NCBI GenBank assembly: GCA_900473805.1
Contig: UCMS01000006.1
Location: forward strand, 186,001-250,000
Length of the DNA stretch: 64,000 bases
Source: Hyphomicrobiales bacterium
GTDB taxonomy: Bacteria > Pseudomonadota > Alphaproteobacteria > Rhizobiales > Rhizobiaceae
Reading direction: 5' to 3'
Shown: one piece after another, positions 43,661-53,171 of the stretch
How positions within the stretch are numbered: the stretch's first letter is position 1
How the letters are laid out: each line of letters begins with the position of its first letter
Position numbers and translations under genes: made by a program
The notes under the pieces: generated by a model
What the model was told of the DNA's origin: nothing
Databases searched by the model: none
The model's input: the letters and a program-made list of their open reading frames with translations, nothing else

Positions 43661-44392
43661 ATGATCATCCTGGCAGGGCTCGGCAACCCCGGGTCGAAAT
43701 ACGAGCGCAACCGCCACAATATCGGCTTCATGGCCGTGGACGCCATCAAGGCGCGTCACGGCTTTTCGCCCTGGGCAAAGAAGTTCAAGGCCGAGATTTC
43801 CGAGGGAACGATCGCCGGGGAAAAGGTTCTGCTGATCAAGCCGCAGACCTTCATGAACCTGTCGGGCGAGAGCGTCGGCGAGGCCATGCGCTTCTACAAG
43901 CTCGGCCCGGAAGCGATCACCGCCATCTATGACGAGCTCGACCTTTTGCCCGGCAAGGCCCGCATCAAGACCGGCGGCGGCCATGGCGGTCACAACGGCA
44001 TCAAGTCGCTCGACGCCCATTGCGGCCAGAACTATCGGCGCCTGCGCCTCGGCATCGGCCATCCCGGCGACAAGTCCCGCGTCCAGGGTCATGTGCTCGG
44101 TGACTTCGGCAAGCTCGACGCCGAATGGCTTGATCCCCTCCTCGAAGCCCTGGCCGACAATGCCGACATGCTGGTGCGGGGTGAGGATTCGCAGCTCCTC
44201 AACAAGCTGGCATTGGCGACCGGCTCGAAGCCGGATGACGACAAGCCTGCCAAGGCCCCAAAGCCGTCAAAACCCGCCGGCCAGTCCCACATCCGCCAGG
44301 CGCGCGGCAACATGCAGCAGCCGAAGAAGCTGCCGGAATCGGGGCCGATGGCGGATATGCTGAAGAAGCTGTTCGGGCCCAAGGGGGACTGA
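43661..44392 (+). CDS. pth: Peptidyl-tRNA hydrolase
   Basis: A 243-residue enzyme: [21 protein letters not shown] with the catalytic His, [43 protein letters not shown] with the catalytic Asp, and the [23 protein letters not shown] strand. It hydrolyses peptidyl-tRNA released from stalled ribosomes. The C-terminal tail of about 50 residues ([14 protein letters not shown] ...) is a low-complexity basic extension common in rhizobia. Confidence 0.95.
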   Translation: MIILAGLGNPGSKYERNRHNIGFMAVDAIKARHGFSPWAKKFKAEISEGTIAGEKVLLIKPQTFMNLSGESVGEAMRFYKLGPEAITAIYDELDLLPGKARIKTGGGHGGHNGIKSLDAHCGQNYRRLRLGIGHPGDKSRVQGHVLGDFGKLDAEWLDPLLEALADNADMLVRGEDSQLLNKLALATGSKPDDDKPAKAPKPSKPAGQSHIRQARGNMQQPKKLPESGPMADMLKKLFGPKGD

Positions 44393-44433
44393 GGCCGAGC
44401 GCTTAACCGTCGCGCGCCGCCCCGCATATTGTC

Positions 44434-45024
44434 TCAGCGACGCGCGAGCAATCCGTCGACCAGCAGGCGAAACGCCTGTTGCGCCTTGGGAAGAACGGTT
44501 TCCGGCTCGTTGCTGGCGGCAATCCACATCGCGGCGTTGAGAGCCGCACCGCTGATCAGCCGGGCTGCGGCTTCTGCATCCACTGGCTTCAACACGCCCT
44601 CCCCCATCAGCGTCTCGATCGCCTGCCGCGTCACCTGCAGACAGGAATTCTGGCTTGGCCAACGCGACGGATCGCCCAGCACCGCGGGCCCGTCGAGCAG
44701 CACGATCCGCTGCACTTCCGGATCGAGCGCCATCTCGATGTAAGCGGCTCCTTCGGCAAGAAGCGCATCCCATCCCGTGCCCGCCGCAGCACCGCGCGCC
44801 TTGGCTTTTTCGGCCATCTCGGTATCGATCTGGTCGACGACTGCGGCGAACAGGCCCCGCTTATCCCCGAAATTGTGGTAGAGCGCACCACGCGTCAGCC
44901 CCGCCTCTGCGGTGAGCGCATCCATGGAGGCATCTGCAAAGCCCTTGTCCGCAAAAGCCCTGCGGGCCGCTGCGATCAGTTTGCCCCGATTTTCCGCCAT
45001 GCTCTCAGACCGCGTTCGTTTCAC
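44434..45024 (-). CDS. TetR family transcriptional regulator
   Basis: A 196-residue TetR repressor: HTH RGKLIAAARRAFADKGFADASMDALTAEAGLTRGALYHNFGDKRGLFAAVV and a helical ligand domain. GTG 45024 is preceded by GGAGG and gives KRTRSESMAENRG as N-terminus. Three near-identical 15-bp palindromes lie directly upstream in the divergent region with the RidA gene, so it probably represses both itself and the RidA gene. The ligand is unknown. Confidence 0.9.
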   Translation of the reverse strand: MKRTRSESMAENRGKLIAAARRAFADKGFADASMDALTAEAGLTRGALYHNFGDKRGLFAAVVDQIDTEMAEKAKARGAAAGTGWDALLAEGAAYIEMALDPEVQRIVLLDGPAVLGDPSRWPSQNSCLQVTRQAIETLMGEGVLKPVDAEAAARLISGAALNAAMWIAASNEPETVLPKAQQAFRLLVDGLLARR

Positions 45025-45042
45025 GGCGCCCTCCAAATTTTA

Positions 45043-45108
45043 CATACGCCGCGTATGCGGATTTGACATACGTTGCGTATGCCTGTAGTCATGCATACGC
45101 AACGTATA
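45043..45108. promoter_or_regulatory. Triple TetR operator
   Basis: Three copies of the dyad CATACG-N3-CGTATG: CATACGCCGCGTATG (45043-45057), CATACGTTGCGTATG (45067-45081) and CATACGCAACGTATA (45094-45108, one mismatch). Centres are 24 and 27 bases apart, between divergent tetR and ridA-like genes. Confidence 0.8.
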
Positions 45109-45194
45109 TGAAATCATTGCATGACAGCCAAGCGGCATTTCGCCGGCCCGGAGCCTCGGGTCGGAGTGGCGCCGCATGCCCGAAAGGAGCCCAA

Positions 45195-45587
45195 ATGACA
45201 CGCCCGACCCCCGTCTTCCCTGCCGATCGGCACGCCCTCTACGAAGCGCACGGCTATTCCGCTGCCATCCGCAGCGGCGACATGCTCTTCGTCTCCGGCC
45301 AGGTGGGCAGCCGTCCGGACGGCACACCCGAGCCGGATTTCGAAGCTCAGGTCCGTCGCGCCTTCGCCAATCTCGAAGCGACGCTCACCGCCGCCGGCTG
45401 CACGTTCGCCGACCTCGTTGACGTCACAAGTTTTCACACGGACCCGGAAAAACAGTTCGAGACGATCATGAAGGTCAAGGCCGAGACCTTCGCCGCCCCG
45501 CCCTATCCGAACTGGACGGCGATAGGCGTCAACTGGCTCGCCGGCTTCGATTTCGAAATCAAGGTGATCGCGCGCGTACCGCTGTAA
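45195..45587 (+). CDS. RidA family protein
   Basis: A 130-residue YjgF/YER057c/UK114 protein: YSAAIRSGDMLFVSGQVGSRPDGTPEPDFEAQVRRAFANLEATLTAAGCTFADLV and YPNWTAIGVNWLAGFDFEIKVIARVP. RidA proteins hydrolyse enamine/imine intermediates; the arginine near the C-terminus is kept (VIARVPL). AAAGGAG precedes ATG 45195. Divergent TetR control suggests induction by a specific metabolite rather than housekeeping RidA. Confidence 0.88.
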   Translation: MTRPTPVFPADRHALYEAHGYSAAIRSGDMLFVSGQVGSRPDGTPEPDFEAQVRRAFANLEATLTAAGCTFADLVDVTSFHTDPEKQFETIMKVKAETFAAPPYPNWTAIGVNWLAGFDFEIKVIARVPL

Positions 45588-45608
45588 TCCTGCGCTCTCG
45601 AGGGAACT

Positions 45609-46022
45609 TTACGCGCCACGACGGGGTGACAACGCCGCCTTCAGCGTCTGTGCTGCATGCGTTTCGAACCATTGCAGCATTTCCGAGACCCTCGACGCCT
45701 CTGCCGTTCCGGGTCTCGCACCACATAACTCAGCGCATGCCGACGCCATCGCCTGAAGAACGCGGGCGGTTTCCGGTACATAGGCAAGATCATCCGCCGC
45801 GTCGTGTCTCTGGCGGATGATGGCGTAGCGCGTGGTTTCTGGATAGGTCCATGCGCTGGTGAGCACGTCCTGCACGCTGACGCTCTGGCCATTCACCTCC
45901 GTGGTCGCATCGCGATCACGCTCACCATAGCCAAGGGCTTCAACCTGTTCGCAAAAGTCGATCGCCGCATTCATCATGCGCCGAACCGTGCTCCAGTCAG
46001 TTTGGCGGGTCGGGTCGGACAT
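45609..46022 (-). CDS. Hypothetical protein
   Basis: A 137-residue soluble, helical protein: TDWSTVRRMMNAAIDFCEQVEALGYGERDRDATTEVNGQSVSVQDVLTSAWTYPETTRYAIIRQRHDAADDLAYVPETARVL. No membrane segment or known domain. GGAGGAG precedes ATG 46022, and the clpS stop is a few bases upstream, so it is the distal gene of a clpS operon. Unrecognised family. Confidence 0.6.
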   Translation of the reverse strand: MSDPTRQTDWSTVRRMMNAAIDFCEQVEALGYGERDRDATTEVNGQSVSVQDVLTSAWTYPETTRYAIIRQRHDAADDLAYVPETARVLQAMASACAELCGARPGTAEASRVSEMLQWFETHAAQTLKAALSPRRGA

Positions 46023-46027
46023 CCCGT

Positions 46028-46336
46028 TCACTCCTCCGGCTCCGCCGTAAACAACAGCGGCATGCCAGCCTCCTTGGCGAGATCCATGGCCTCAGCAATC
46101 TTCGTTTCGGCAATCTCCCGCGTGCAGACGACGACCACCGCCGAGCCGAACCGATGCGCCGTCATCATGACGCGGTTGCCCGTCTCCTCGCTCATCCGGA
46201 ACACCACCTTCAACACGATGGTGACGAATTCGCGCGGGGTATAATCGTCATTGTGCAGGATGACCTTGTAGAGCCGCGGCTTTTCCACCTTCGGCTTGGT
46301 CTCCGTCTTCGGCGTCAGCACCGTATCCTTCGCCAT
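46028..46336 (-). CDS. clpS: ATP-dependent Clp protease adaptor ClpS
   Basis: A 102-residue adaptor: KPRLYKVILHNDDYTPREFVTIVLKVVF holds the N-degron pocket (Asn-Asp-Asp and Met/His neighbours), AHRFGSAVVVVCTREIAETKIAEAM is the second helix. ClpS delivers N-end-rule substrates to ClpAP. Rhizobia encode two ClpS proteins; this shorter form corresponds to ClpS2. ATG 46336 fits the family. Confidence 0.9.
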   Translation of the reverse strand: MAKDTVLTPKTETKPKVEKPRLYKVILHNDDYTPREFVTIVLKVVFRMSEETGNRVMMTAHRFGSAVVVVCTREIAETKIAEAMDLAKEAGMPLLFTAEPEE

Positions 46337-46447
46337 GCATCCTCCGGCAACTTCAGGGCCTCTCAGGCCCGTAACACTTGACCATATCCCTCCTATACCC
46401 CATAGGCGTGGGCAACGAAAATCCATCCCGAACAGGTATAGAGAGCC

Positions 46448-47551
<1,104 letters not shown>

Positions 47552-47574
47552 AGCGCGACAAGGCGAACGACGAG

Positions 47575-47600
47575 AGGCCGCGATCCCTCGCGGCCTTTTT
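47575..47600 (+). terminator. Intrinsic terminator after ychF
   Basis: AGGCCGCG (47575-47582) pairs with CGCGGCCT (47589-47596), then TTTTT. Confidence 0.88.
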
Positions 47601-47623
47601 GCGTTTTAGGGAGGTGGAAAGCC

Positions 47624-47830
47624 TCAGGCCCGTTTCACCGGGCAGGTTGAGAGGCCGAGGATCGAATAGAGCGGGCAGCTCGACATCAGGCCGGTCAAGA
47701 GCGGCACCACCCCGATCAGCGTGTAGTAGCGCCACCAGGCGCCCGGATAGATGAAGAAAAGCGACAAGAGCACGAGCCCGACAACGATGCGCAGGACGCG
47801 GTCGAGACCGCCGACATTCTTGGCAAACAT
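47624..47830 (-). CDS. DUF2892 (YgaP-like) membrane protein
   Basis: A 68-residue protein: NVGGLDRVLRIVVGLVLLSL, one or two helices, and the conserved CPLYSILGLSTC cysteine pair. YgaP-type proteins combine this domain with rhodanese in some bacteria; here it is separate. The gene lies about 90 bases after a Crp/Fnr regulator and a GTGACTTAGTCAC palindrome sits in front of it, so it is probably regulated by that protein, perhaps in response to nitric oxide or oxygen. Confidence 0.8.
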   Translation of the reverse strand: MFAKNVGGLDRVLRIVVGLVLLSLFFIYPGAWWRYYTLIGVVPLLTGLMSSCPLYSILGLSTCPVKRA

Positions 47831-47891
47831 GGTTTTTCCCTCCGTTGATCTAACGATAGGGCGAGTTTAGGCCTCAGCACCGTCCCCGTCC

Positions 47892-47904
47892 GTGACTTAG
47901 TCAC
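47892..47904 (-). promoter_or_regulatory. Candidate Crp/Fnr-type operator
   Basis: GTGACTTAGTCAC is a 13-base palindrome (six-base arms) centred about 67 bases upstream of the DUF2892 start on its strand, just downstream of the Crp/Fnr gene. Confidence 0.45.
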
Positions 47905-47920
47905 CGGAATGGAGAACTTC

Positions 47921-48583
47921 TTAGGATTCGGCTGCCTTTGCCATGCGCGCCAGTTCACTGCGGTCGACGATCCGGATCTCACCACGCTCGTTCGCCACCA
48001 CGCCCTTGGAGGCCAGCGCCTCCAGCCGCCGCGATACCACTTCCCGTGCCGTGCCAATTACGACCGCCAGTTCCTGATGCGTCAGCGCGACCTTGCCCTC
48101 CCCGTCGCCACGCTCCAGCAGCGCATGGGCCAGCCGCTGCTCGACCTTCACGAAGGCCACCTGTTCGAGCACGAACATCAGATCGCTCAGCCGGTCGGCA
48201 AAGGCCTTGAAAACGAAGTGTCGGAAACCGGCGGACTGGGCAATCAGCCGCTCCACCATGGCAGGCGGCACCATCACCGCAACCAGATCGCTCTCGGCGA
48301 CCGCCTCGCCCGAATAGAGCGCACCGCCGAGAACGCCGAGTGTTGTCTGCACACAGGTCTCGCCGGGTGTAACGGAATAGAGCAACAGTTCGCGCCCGCT
48401 CCGACCATTGAGATAGACACCGATTTTGCCCGAAAGCAGGAGCACGAAGGCTTGCGCCGCATCCCCCGGTCGAAACAGCGTGGTGCGAACCGGCACATGC
48501 ACCGGTTTCAGCGCCTGAAGCTCCAGCCTCGCTTCCGCGTCGATGCCGGAGAGAAAGCCGGCCTGATCTGTCCAACCCACCAT
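47921..48583 (-). CDS. Crp/Fnr family transcriptional regulator
   Basis: A 220-residue regulator: cyclic-nucleotide-binding-like domain (VPVRTTLFRPGDAAQAFVLLLSGKIGVYLNGRSGRELLLYSVTPGETCVQTTLGVLGG) and a winged HTH (KVALTHQELAVVIGTAREVVSRRLEALASKGVV). There is no N-terminal Cys cluster, so it is not an oxygen-sensing Fnr; the single Cys after GETC could be redox-active. ATG 48583 has GAGG six bases upstream. It probably controls the adjacent DUF2892 gene. Confidence 0.85.
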   Translation of the reverse strand: MVGWTDQAGFLSGIDAEARLELQALKPVHVPVRTTLFRPGDAAQAFVLLLSGKIGVYLNGRSGRELLLYSVTPGETCVQTTLGVLGGALYSGEAVAESDLVAVMVPPAMVERLIAQSAGFRHFVFKAFADRLSDLMFVLEQVAFVKVEQRLAHALLERGDGEGKVALTHQELAVVIGTAREVVSRRLEALASKGVVANERGEIRIVDRSELARMAKAAES

Positions 48584-48646
48584 GGACCACCTCACGATTC
48601 CCGCTTATGACCATAGCGACTGGCAGTGCATTGGAGAACATGTTGC

Positions 48647-49117
48647 ATGCAGGATGACAGGCTTCACTACGAAGACTTTACCGAGGGCCGCAGCTTTGCG
48701 CTTGGACCACGCCTGGTCACCGCCGAGGAGATCATCGAATTTGCCCAAGAATTCGACCCGCAGCCTATGCATCTCTCCGAGGAAGCCGGCAAGGCGAGCA
48801 TCCTCGGCGGCCTCTCCGCCTCCGGCTGGCATACCTCCAGCCTCTTCATGCGCCTGATGATCGACGCCTATGTGCTGAAAGCCGCCTCCGAAGGCGCGCC
48901 CGGCATCGAATTCATGCAGTGGCGGAAGCCCGTGCTGGCAGGCGACACGCTCTCCGGCCAGTCGGTGGTCGAGGAAACCCGCGTCATGCGCTCGCGACCG
49001 CATCTCGGCATCGTCACCTTCGGTCATGAATTGAAGAACCAGCGCGGCGAAACCGTGCTGAAGGCCCGCAACGCCGTCATGGTCCGTCGCCGCGAAGCCG
49101 TGGAGGTGTCGGCATGA
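48647..49117 (+). CDS. MaoC family hot-dog dehydratase (first of a pair)
   Basis: A 156-residue MaoC-type protein: YEDFTEGRSFALGPRLVTAEEIIEFAQEFDPQPMHLSEEAGKASILGGLSASGWHTSSLFMRLM contains the Asp and His of the hydratase motif. Such enzymes hydrate enoyl-CoA. GGAGA precedes ATG 48647. It overlaps the second MaoC gene by 4 bases, so the two are cotranslated and may form a heterodimer. Confidence 0.88.
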   Translation: MQDDRLHYEDFTEGRSFALGPRLVTAEEIIEFAQEFDPQPMHLSEEAGKASILGGLSASGWHTSSLFMRLMIDAYVLKAASEGAPGIEFMQWRKPVLAGDTLSGQSVVEETRVMRSRPHLGIVTFGHELKNQRGETVLKARNAVMVRRREAVEVSA

Positions 49118-49602
49118 AGCTGCTGGACATCTACCCCGCCGGCACTCGGCTCGAACTTGGCTCGGTCACCTTCACGGCAGACGACATCATCCGCTTTGCC
49201 GAAAAATTCGACCCCCAGCCCTTCCATGTCGACCCCGAGGCCGCGAAGGCCTATGTCTTCGGCGCGCTCTGCGCCTCCGGCTGGCACACCTGCGCCAATT
49301 GGATGAAGAGCTTCATCGGCTTCATCACGCGCGAGATTACGCGGCTGCAGGCGGAGGGGATCGCCCCGCCGAAGCTCGGCCCGTCCCCCGGCTTTGCCGA
49401 GCTGCAATGGCTGAAACCGGTCTATGCCGGCGATACGATCACCTTCTTCATGACCCCGATCGACAGCCGCACCGTCCAGGGCCGCCATCGCTACATCCTG
49501 AATTCCGCCCTCTCCGAAGGCGTCAACCAGAACGGCGAACCCGTGCTGCGTTTCAAAAGCAATCTGATCGAATTTTTCCCCGACGAGGAGCAAGCTGAAT
49601 GA
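49114..49602 (+). CDS. MaoC family hot-dog dehydratase (second of a pair)
   Basis: A 162-residue paralogue of the preceding protein: LGSVTFTADDIIRFAEKFDPQPFHVDPEAAKAYVFGALCASGWHTCANWMKSFIGFI, with Asp and His of the active site kept. Longer central loop (TRLQAEGIAPPKLGPSPGF). It overlaps both neighbours by 4 bases. The pathway is unknown. Confidence 0.86.
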   Translation: MKLLDIYPAGTRLELGSVTFTADDIIRFAEKFDPQPFHVDPEAAKAYVFGALCASGWHTCANWMKSFIGFITREITRLQAEGIAPPKLGPSPGFAELQWLKPVYAGDTITFFMTPIDSRTVQGRHRYILNSALSEGVNQNGEPVLRFKSNLIEFFPDEEQAE

Positions 49603-50075
49603 CCGTGCACGACTTCACCATGACCACCATCGACGGCACCGAGCGCAGCCTGAGCGACTACGCCGGCAAGGTGCTGCTGATCGTCAACACTGCAAGTGCC
49701 TGCGGCCTGACCCCGCAATACGAAGGGCTGGAAGCCCTCTACAAGACCCACCCCGATCTCGTCGTCCTCGGCTTCCCCTGCAACCAGTTCGGCGCCCAGG
49801 AACCCGGCACGGAAAAGGAAATCGCCCTCTTCTGTGAAACCCAGTTCGCCGTGACGTTCCCGCTCTTCGCCAAGATCGAGGTCAACGGATCCGGCACGCA
49901 CCCGCTCTACGCCTATCTGAAGGCGGAAACGCCGGGGAGCGAACAGGGCCAGGAAATCGGCTGGAACTTCGCGAAATTCCTCATCGGCCGCGACGGCAAG
50001 CCGATCGCCCGCTATTCGCCACGCACGGCACCCGCCGACCTTAAGGCGGATATCACCGCCGCCCTCGCCGGCTAA
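49599..50075 (+). CDS. Glutathione/thioredoxin peroxidase (Gpx family)
   Basis: A 158-residue thioredoxin-fold peroxidase with catalytic Cys in IVNTASACGLTPQYEGLE, the Gln in FPCNQFGAQEPG, and the Trp/Asn in GWNFAKFLIGRDGKPIARY; Cys replaces selenocysteine. It reduces hydroperoxides with glutathione or thioredoxin. The start overlaps the MaoC stop, an unusual companion for a peroxidase. An AraC gene begins five bases after its end. Confidence 0.92.
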   Translation: MTVHDFTMTTIDGTERSLSDYAGKVLLIVNTASACGLTPQYEGLEALYKTHPDLVVLGFPCNQFGAQEPGTEKEIALFCETQFAVTFPLFAKIEVNGSGTHPLYAYLKAETPGSEQGQEIGWNFAKFLIGRDGKPIARYSPRTAPADLKADITAALAG

Positions 50076-50080
50076 ATGCC

Positions 50081-50908
50081 ATGGTCGACTTCCGCTTCCA
50101 TCCGACACCCCTTGCCGGCCTGGAAGCGGTCTCGGCCACGAGCGCCCATGTCTTTTCCAAACACACGCACGATACCTATGGCATCGGTTTTTTGACCGCG
50201 GGCGGCCAGATCTCGGCCTCCGGCCGCGGCCAGGTCGAGGCGGAAGCGGGCCAGCTGATCACCGTCAATCCCGGCGAAGTGCATGACGGCGCACCGCTCG
50301 GGAGGACAGCCCGCAGCTGGCACATGCTCTACATCACGCCGGATCTCGTCGCGGACTGCCTGTCAGACCTCGCCTCGACCACGACAGACCTGGAATTCCC
50401 GTTTCCCGTCTTCGCCGATCCGGCGATCCGCGCCCTGCTCTCATTCCTCCATCACCGGCTGAACGATGAGGATGCCTCAGCCGAAGCTGAGACCTTCCAG
50501 GAAGCACTCGTCCTGCTCCTCGGCAAAACCCTCACCCGTCGCACGGTGGCGCCGCTCAGCCTGCCGGACTCGATTCGCCGTGTTCGCCAGCGCCTGGACG
50601 CCGATCCTGCCGACGCCGCAGATCTGCAGGCTCTCGCCCGTGAGGCGGGCTTGAGCCGCTTCCAGCTCATCCGCGCCTTCCTGCGCCACACGGGGCTGAC
50701 GCCGCATGCCTATCACATGCAGCGCCGCGCGCTCCTCAGCCGACGCCTGCTGGCGGAAGGCATGGCCCCGGCAGAGGTCGCGGCCACCTGCGGCTATGTC
50801 GATCAGAGCCACATGCACCGAGAGTTCTGCCGCCGCTTCGGCCTCACACCCGGCGCCTACCGCAGCGCTTGGCTGCGCTGCAATCCTGTACAAGACCGCA
50901 AGCTCTGA
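50081..50908 (+). CDS. AraC family transcriptional regulator
   Basis: A 275-residue regulator: N-terminal cupin-type ligand domain (FSKHTHDTYGIGFLTAGGQISASGRGQVEAEAGQLITVNPGEVHDGAP) with the metal-binding-like HTHD motif, and C-terminal double HTH (ADLQALAREAGLSRFQLIRAFLRHTGLTPHAYHMQRR ... GYVDQSHMHREFCRRFGLTPGAYR). It is 40 bases upstream of a LysE-type exporter gene, which it probably controls, together with the upstream operon. Confidence 0.9.
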   Translation: MVDFRFHPTPLAGLEAVSATSAHVFSKHTHDTYGIGFLTAGGQISASGRGQVEAEAGQLITVNPGEVHDGAPLGRTARSWHMLYITPDLVADCLSDLASTTTDLEFPFPVFADPAIRALLSFLHHRLNDEDASAEAETFQEALVLLLGKTLTRRTVAPLSLPDSIRRVRQRLDADPADAADLQALAREAGLSRFQLIRAFLRHTGLTPHAYHMQRRALLSRRLLAEGMAPAEVAATCGYVDQSHMHREFCRRFGLTPGAYRSAWLRCNPVQDRKL

Positions 50909-50948
50909 GCAGCACACAGTCTCTCCCGCAAACCGCAGGAGACACTGC

Positions 50949-51557
50949 ATGACCCTCGACTTCCTTCTGACCACTTTGATCATCGTCGCGACGCCGGGCA
51001 CGGGCGCGCTTTACACGCTGGCGGCGGCCCTCGGCGGCGGACGCCGCAGCGCAATCATCGCCGCCTTTGGCTGCACGCTCGGCATCATCCCGCATATGCT
51101 GGCCGCCGCCCTCGGCCTTGCCGCCCTCGTCGCCGCCGAGCCCCGCCTCTTCGAGGCGATCCGCTATGCCGGCATCGCCTATCTCGTCTGGATGGCGATC
51201 GGGCTGTGGCGCAGCGGCCTTGCGGCCGATCCCGCCGCTGAGCCGCGCCAGGAGGCCTGGCGGATCATCCGCAAAGCGGTGCTGATCAACCTCCTGAACC
51301 CCAAGCTCTCGCTGTTCTTCCTCGCCTTCCTGCCGCAATTCGTTACGCCAGCGGACCCAGCACCCCTTGTTACGATGGCCCTTCTGAGCCTCGTCTTCAT
51401 GGCCGTGACCTTCGTCGTCTTCGCGCTTTATGGTGTCGCAGCATCAGCCATGCGACAGGGGCTCGTGACCCGCCCCCGCAGGATGCGCGCCGTCAACCGC
51501 CTCCTGTCCGGCGGATTTCTCGTGATGGCGGGAAAGCTGGCCCTGGCGCAACGCTAG
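50949..51557 (+). CDS. LysE family amino acid exporter
   Basis: A 202-residue membrane protein with about six helices: IVATPGTGALYTLAAALGGGRRSAIIAAFGCTLGIIPHMLAAALGLAAL and LINLLNPKLSLFFLAFLPQFV, both hallmarks of RhtB/LysE exporters (usually TPGP; here TPGT). It exports amino acids or derivatives. AGGAGACACTGC precedes ATG 50949. Regulated probably by the adjacent AraC protein. Confidence 0.9.
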   Translation: MTLDFLLTTLIIVATPGTGALYTLAAALGGGRRSAIIAAFGCTLGIIPHMLAAALGLAALVAAEPRLFEAIRYAGIAYLVWMAIGLWRSGLAADPAAEPRQEAWRIIRKAVLINLLNPKLSLFFLAFLPQFVTPADPAPLVTMALLSLVFMAVTFVVFALYGVAASAMRQGLVTRPRRMRAVNRLLSGGFLVMAGKLALAQR

Positions 51558-51596
51558 CAGAGCACAGAGAGAACTGGCCACGTGGCGGTCGGTCCG

Positions 51597-51619
51597 TCGA
51601 GGGGCTCAGTGCCCCTCGA
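51597..51619 (-). promoter_or_regulatory. Hairpin overlapping the apt stop codon
   Basis: TCGAGGGGC (51597-51605) pairs with GCCCCTCGA (51611-51619), loop TCAGT, across the apt stop. No U-run on either side; it could still stabilise the mRNA end. Confidence 0.4.
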
Positions 51620-52148
51620 ATTCCACGAGCGTGCGCACTTCAACGCCAAGCGCTTCGAGCTTATTGCGCCCGCCGAGCTCCGGCAGATCAATGACGAAGC
51701 AGGCCGAAACGACATCCGCCCCGATCTGGCGCAGGAGCTGCACGGCGCCGACAGCCGTACCGCCGGTCGCGATCAGATCGTCGACCAGGATCACCTTCTC
51801 GCCGGGCTTGACCGCATCCATGTGGATTTCCATCTCGTCGACGCCATATTCCAGGCTGTAGGCGATCCTGACCGTCTCATGCGGCAGCTTGCCCTTCTTG
51901 CGGATCGGGACGAAACCGGCGGACAACTGGTGCGCCACCGCGCCTCCCAGAATGAAGCCACGCGCTTCCATGCCGGCGATCTTGTCGATCTTCAGGCCCG
52001 CATAGGGCTGCACCAGCTCGTCGATCGCCCGTCGGAACGCCCGCGCATCGCCGAGCAGCGTGGTGATGTCGCGAAAGATGATCCCAGGCTTCGGATAGTC
52101 GGGAATGGAGCGGATCGCGTCAGCCAGGTGAGAAGAAATCTTGGTCAT
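51606..52148 (-). CDS. apt: Adenine phosphoribosyltransferase
   Basis: A 180-residue PRTase: [58 protein letters not shown] and the PRPP motif [21 protein letters not shown]. It makes AMP from adenine and PRPP. Length is standard. It is transcribed leftward downstream of, and separate from, the petABC operon terminator. Confidence 0.94.
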   Translation of the reverse strand: MTKISSHLADAIRSIPDYPKPGIIFRDITTLLGDARAFRRAIDELVQPYAGLKIDKIAGMEARGFILGGAVAHQLSAGFVPIRKKGKLPHETVRIAYSLEYGVDEMEIHMDAVKPGEKVILVDDLIATGGTAVGAVQLLRQIGADVVSACFVIDLPELGGRNKLEALGVEVRTLVEFEGH

Positions 52149-52216
52149 TGAGTTTCCGGATGTCGGGGAAATGAGGTTGCGCGGACCATACCAAGATCGG
52201 CAGGCCCTCCCAACAA

Positions 52217-52242
52217 AAAAGGCGGCCCGAAGACCGCCTTTT
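52217..52242 (-). terminator. Terminator of the petABC operon
   Basis: AAAAGGCGG (52217-52225), eight-base loop, CCGCCTTTT (52234-52242); on the leftward strand a T-run follows. Confidence 0.88.
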
Positions 52243-52266
52243 CCGAATTCGACCGATCGTCTCCGA

Positions 52267-53145
52267 TCAGTGTTCCTTGTTCGCGTAGACCGACTTCTTC
52301 GTCAGGTAGATCAGCGCCGTGAAGATGGCGAGGAAAACCATGACCATGAAGCCCATGCGCTTGCGTTCTTCCAGATGCGGCTCGGCGGCCCACATCAGGA
52401 ACGCAGCCACGTCCTGGGAATACTGGTCCAGCGTCTCCGGCGTGCCGTCGTCATAGGTCACCTGACCATCCGACAGCGGCGGCGCCATGGCGAGAGCCGC
52501 AGCACTGACGAAATACGGGTTGAAGTGCGTGCCTTCAGCAACGGTCACGCCTTCCGGCGGTTCCTGGTACCCGGTTAGCAGCGCATGGATATAGTCCGGG
52601 CCGCCCTGCTGGTACTGAGTGAAGATGTCGAACACGAACTGCGGGAAGCCGCGGGTCACGCCGCGCGCCTTGGCGATCAGCGAGAAGTCCGGCGGAGCTG
52701 CACCATTGTTGGCGGCAGCGGCTGCTTCCTTGTTCGGGAACGGCGACGGGAAGTAGTCGGACGGCACAGCCTTGCGGGTGTACATCTCGCCGTCGGCGTT
52801 CGGGCCGTCCTGCACTTCGTATTCGCCCGCGAAAGCCTTCACCTGTTCTTCCGAATAGCCCAGCTCTTCCAGCGTGCGGAAGGAGACAAGCTTCATCGAA
52901 TGGCAGGCAGAACAGACTTCCTTGTAGATCTTCAGACCGCGCTGCAGCTGGCCCTTGTCATAGGTGCCGAAGGGGCCGGCGAAGCTCCAGTCCATTTCCT
53001 TTGGCTTGAGGATCGGGTAGTGGCCGCTCTTGGCGGCATGCTCGACCGCATGCTCAAGGGCGGCGCCCTCTTCAGCGGCCGAAGCGTGGCCGGCAAAGCC
53101 GGCCATCGAAGCGATGAGCGCGATGCTCGTGAGAAGCTTCTTCAT
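52267..53145 (-). CDS. petC: Cytochrome c1 of the bc1 complex
   Basis: A 292-residue membrane-anchored cytochrome: signal peptide ending GFAGHASA, heme motif VCSACHSMK with axial His, the distal Met in the C-terminal half ([18 protein letters not shown] region), and the C-terminal anchor [22 protein letters not shown]. It carries electrons from the Rieske protein to cytochrome c. Last gene of the leftward pet operon, closed by the terminator at 52217. Confidence 0.95.
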   Translation of the reverse strand: MKKLLTSIALIASMAGFAGHASAAEEGAALEHAVEHAAKSGHYPILKPKEMDWSFAGPFGTYDKGQLQRGLKIYKEVCSACHSMKLVSFRTLEELGYSEEQVKAFAGEYEVQDGPNADGEMYTRKAVPSDYFPSPFPNKEAAAAANNGAAPPDFSLIAKARGVTRGFPQFVFDIFTQYQQGGPDYIHALLTGYQEPPEGVTVAEGTHFNPYFVSAAALAMAPPLSDGQVTYDDGTPETLDQYSQDVAAFLMWAAEPHLEERKRMGFMVMVFLAIFTALIYLTKKSVYANKEH

Positions 53146-53171
53146 TGTTCTTGTTTCCCTCTCTCGCGCAA

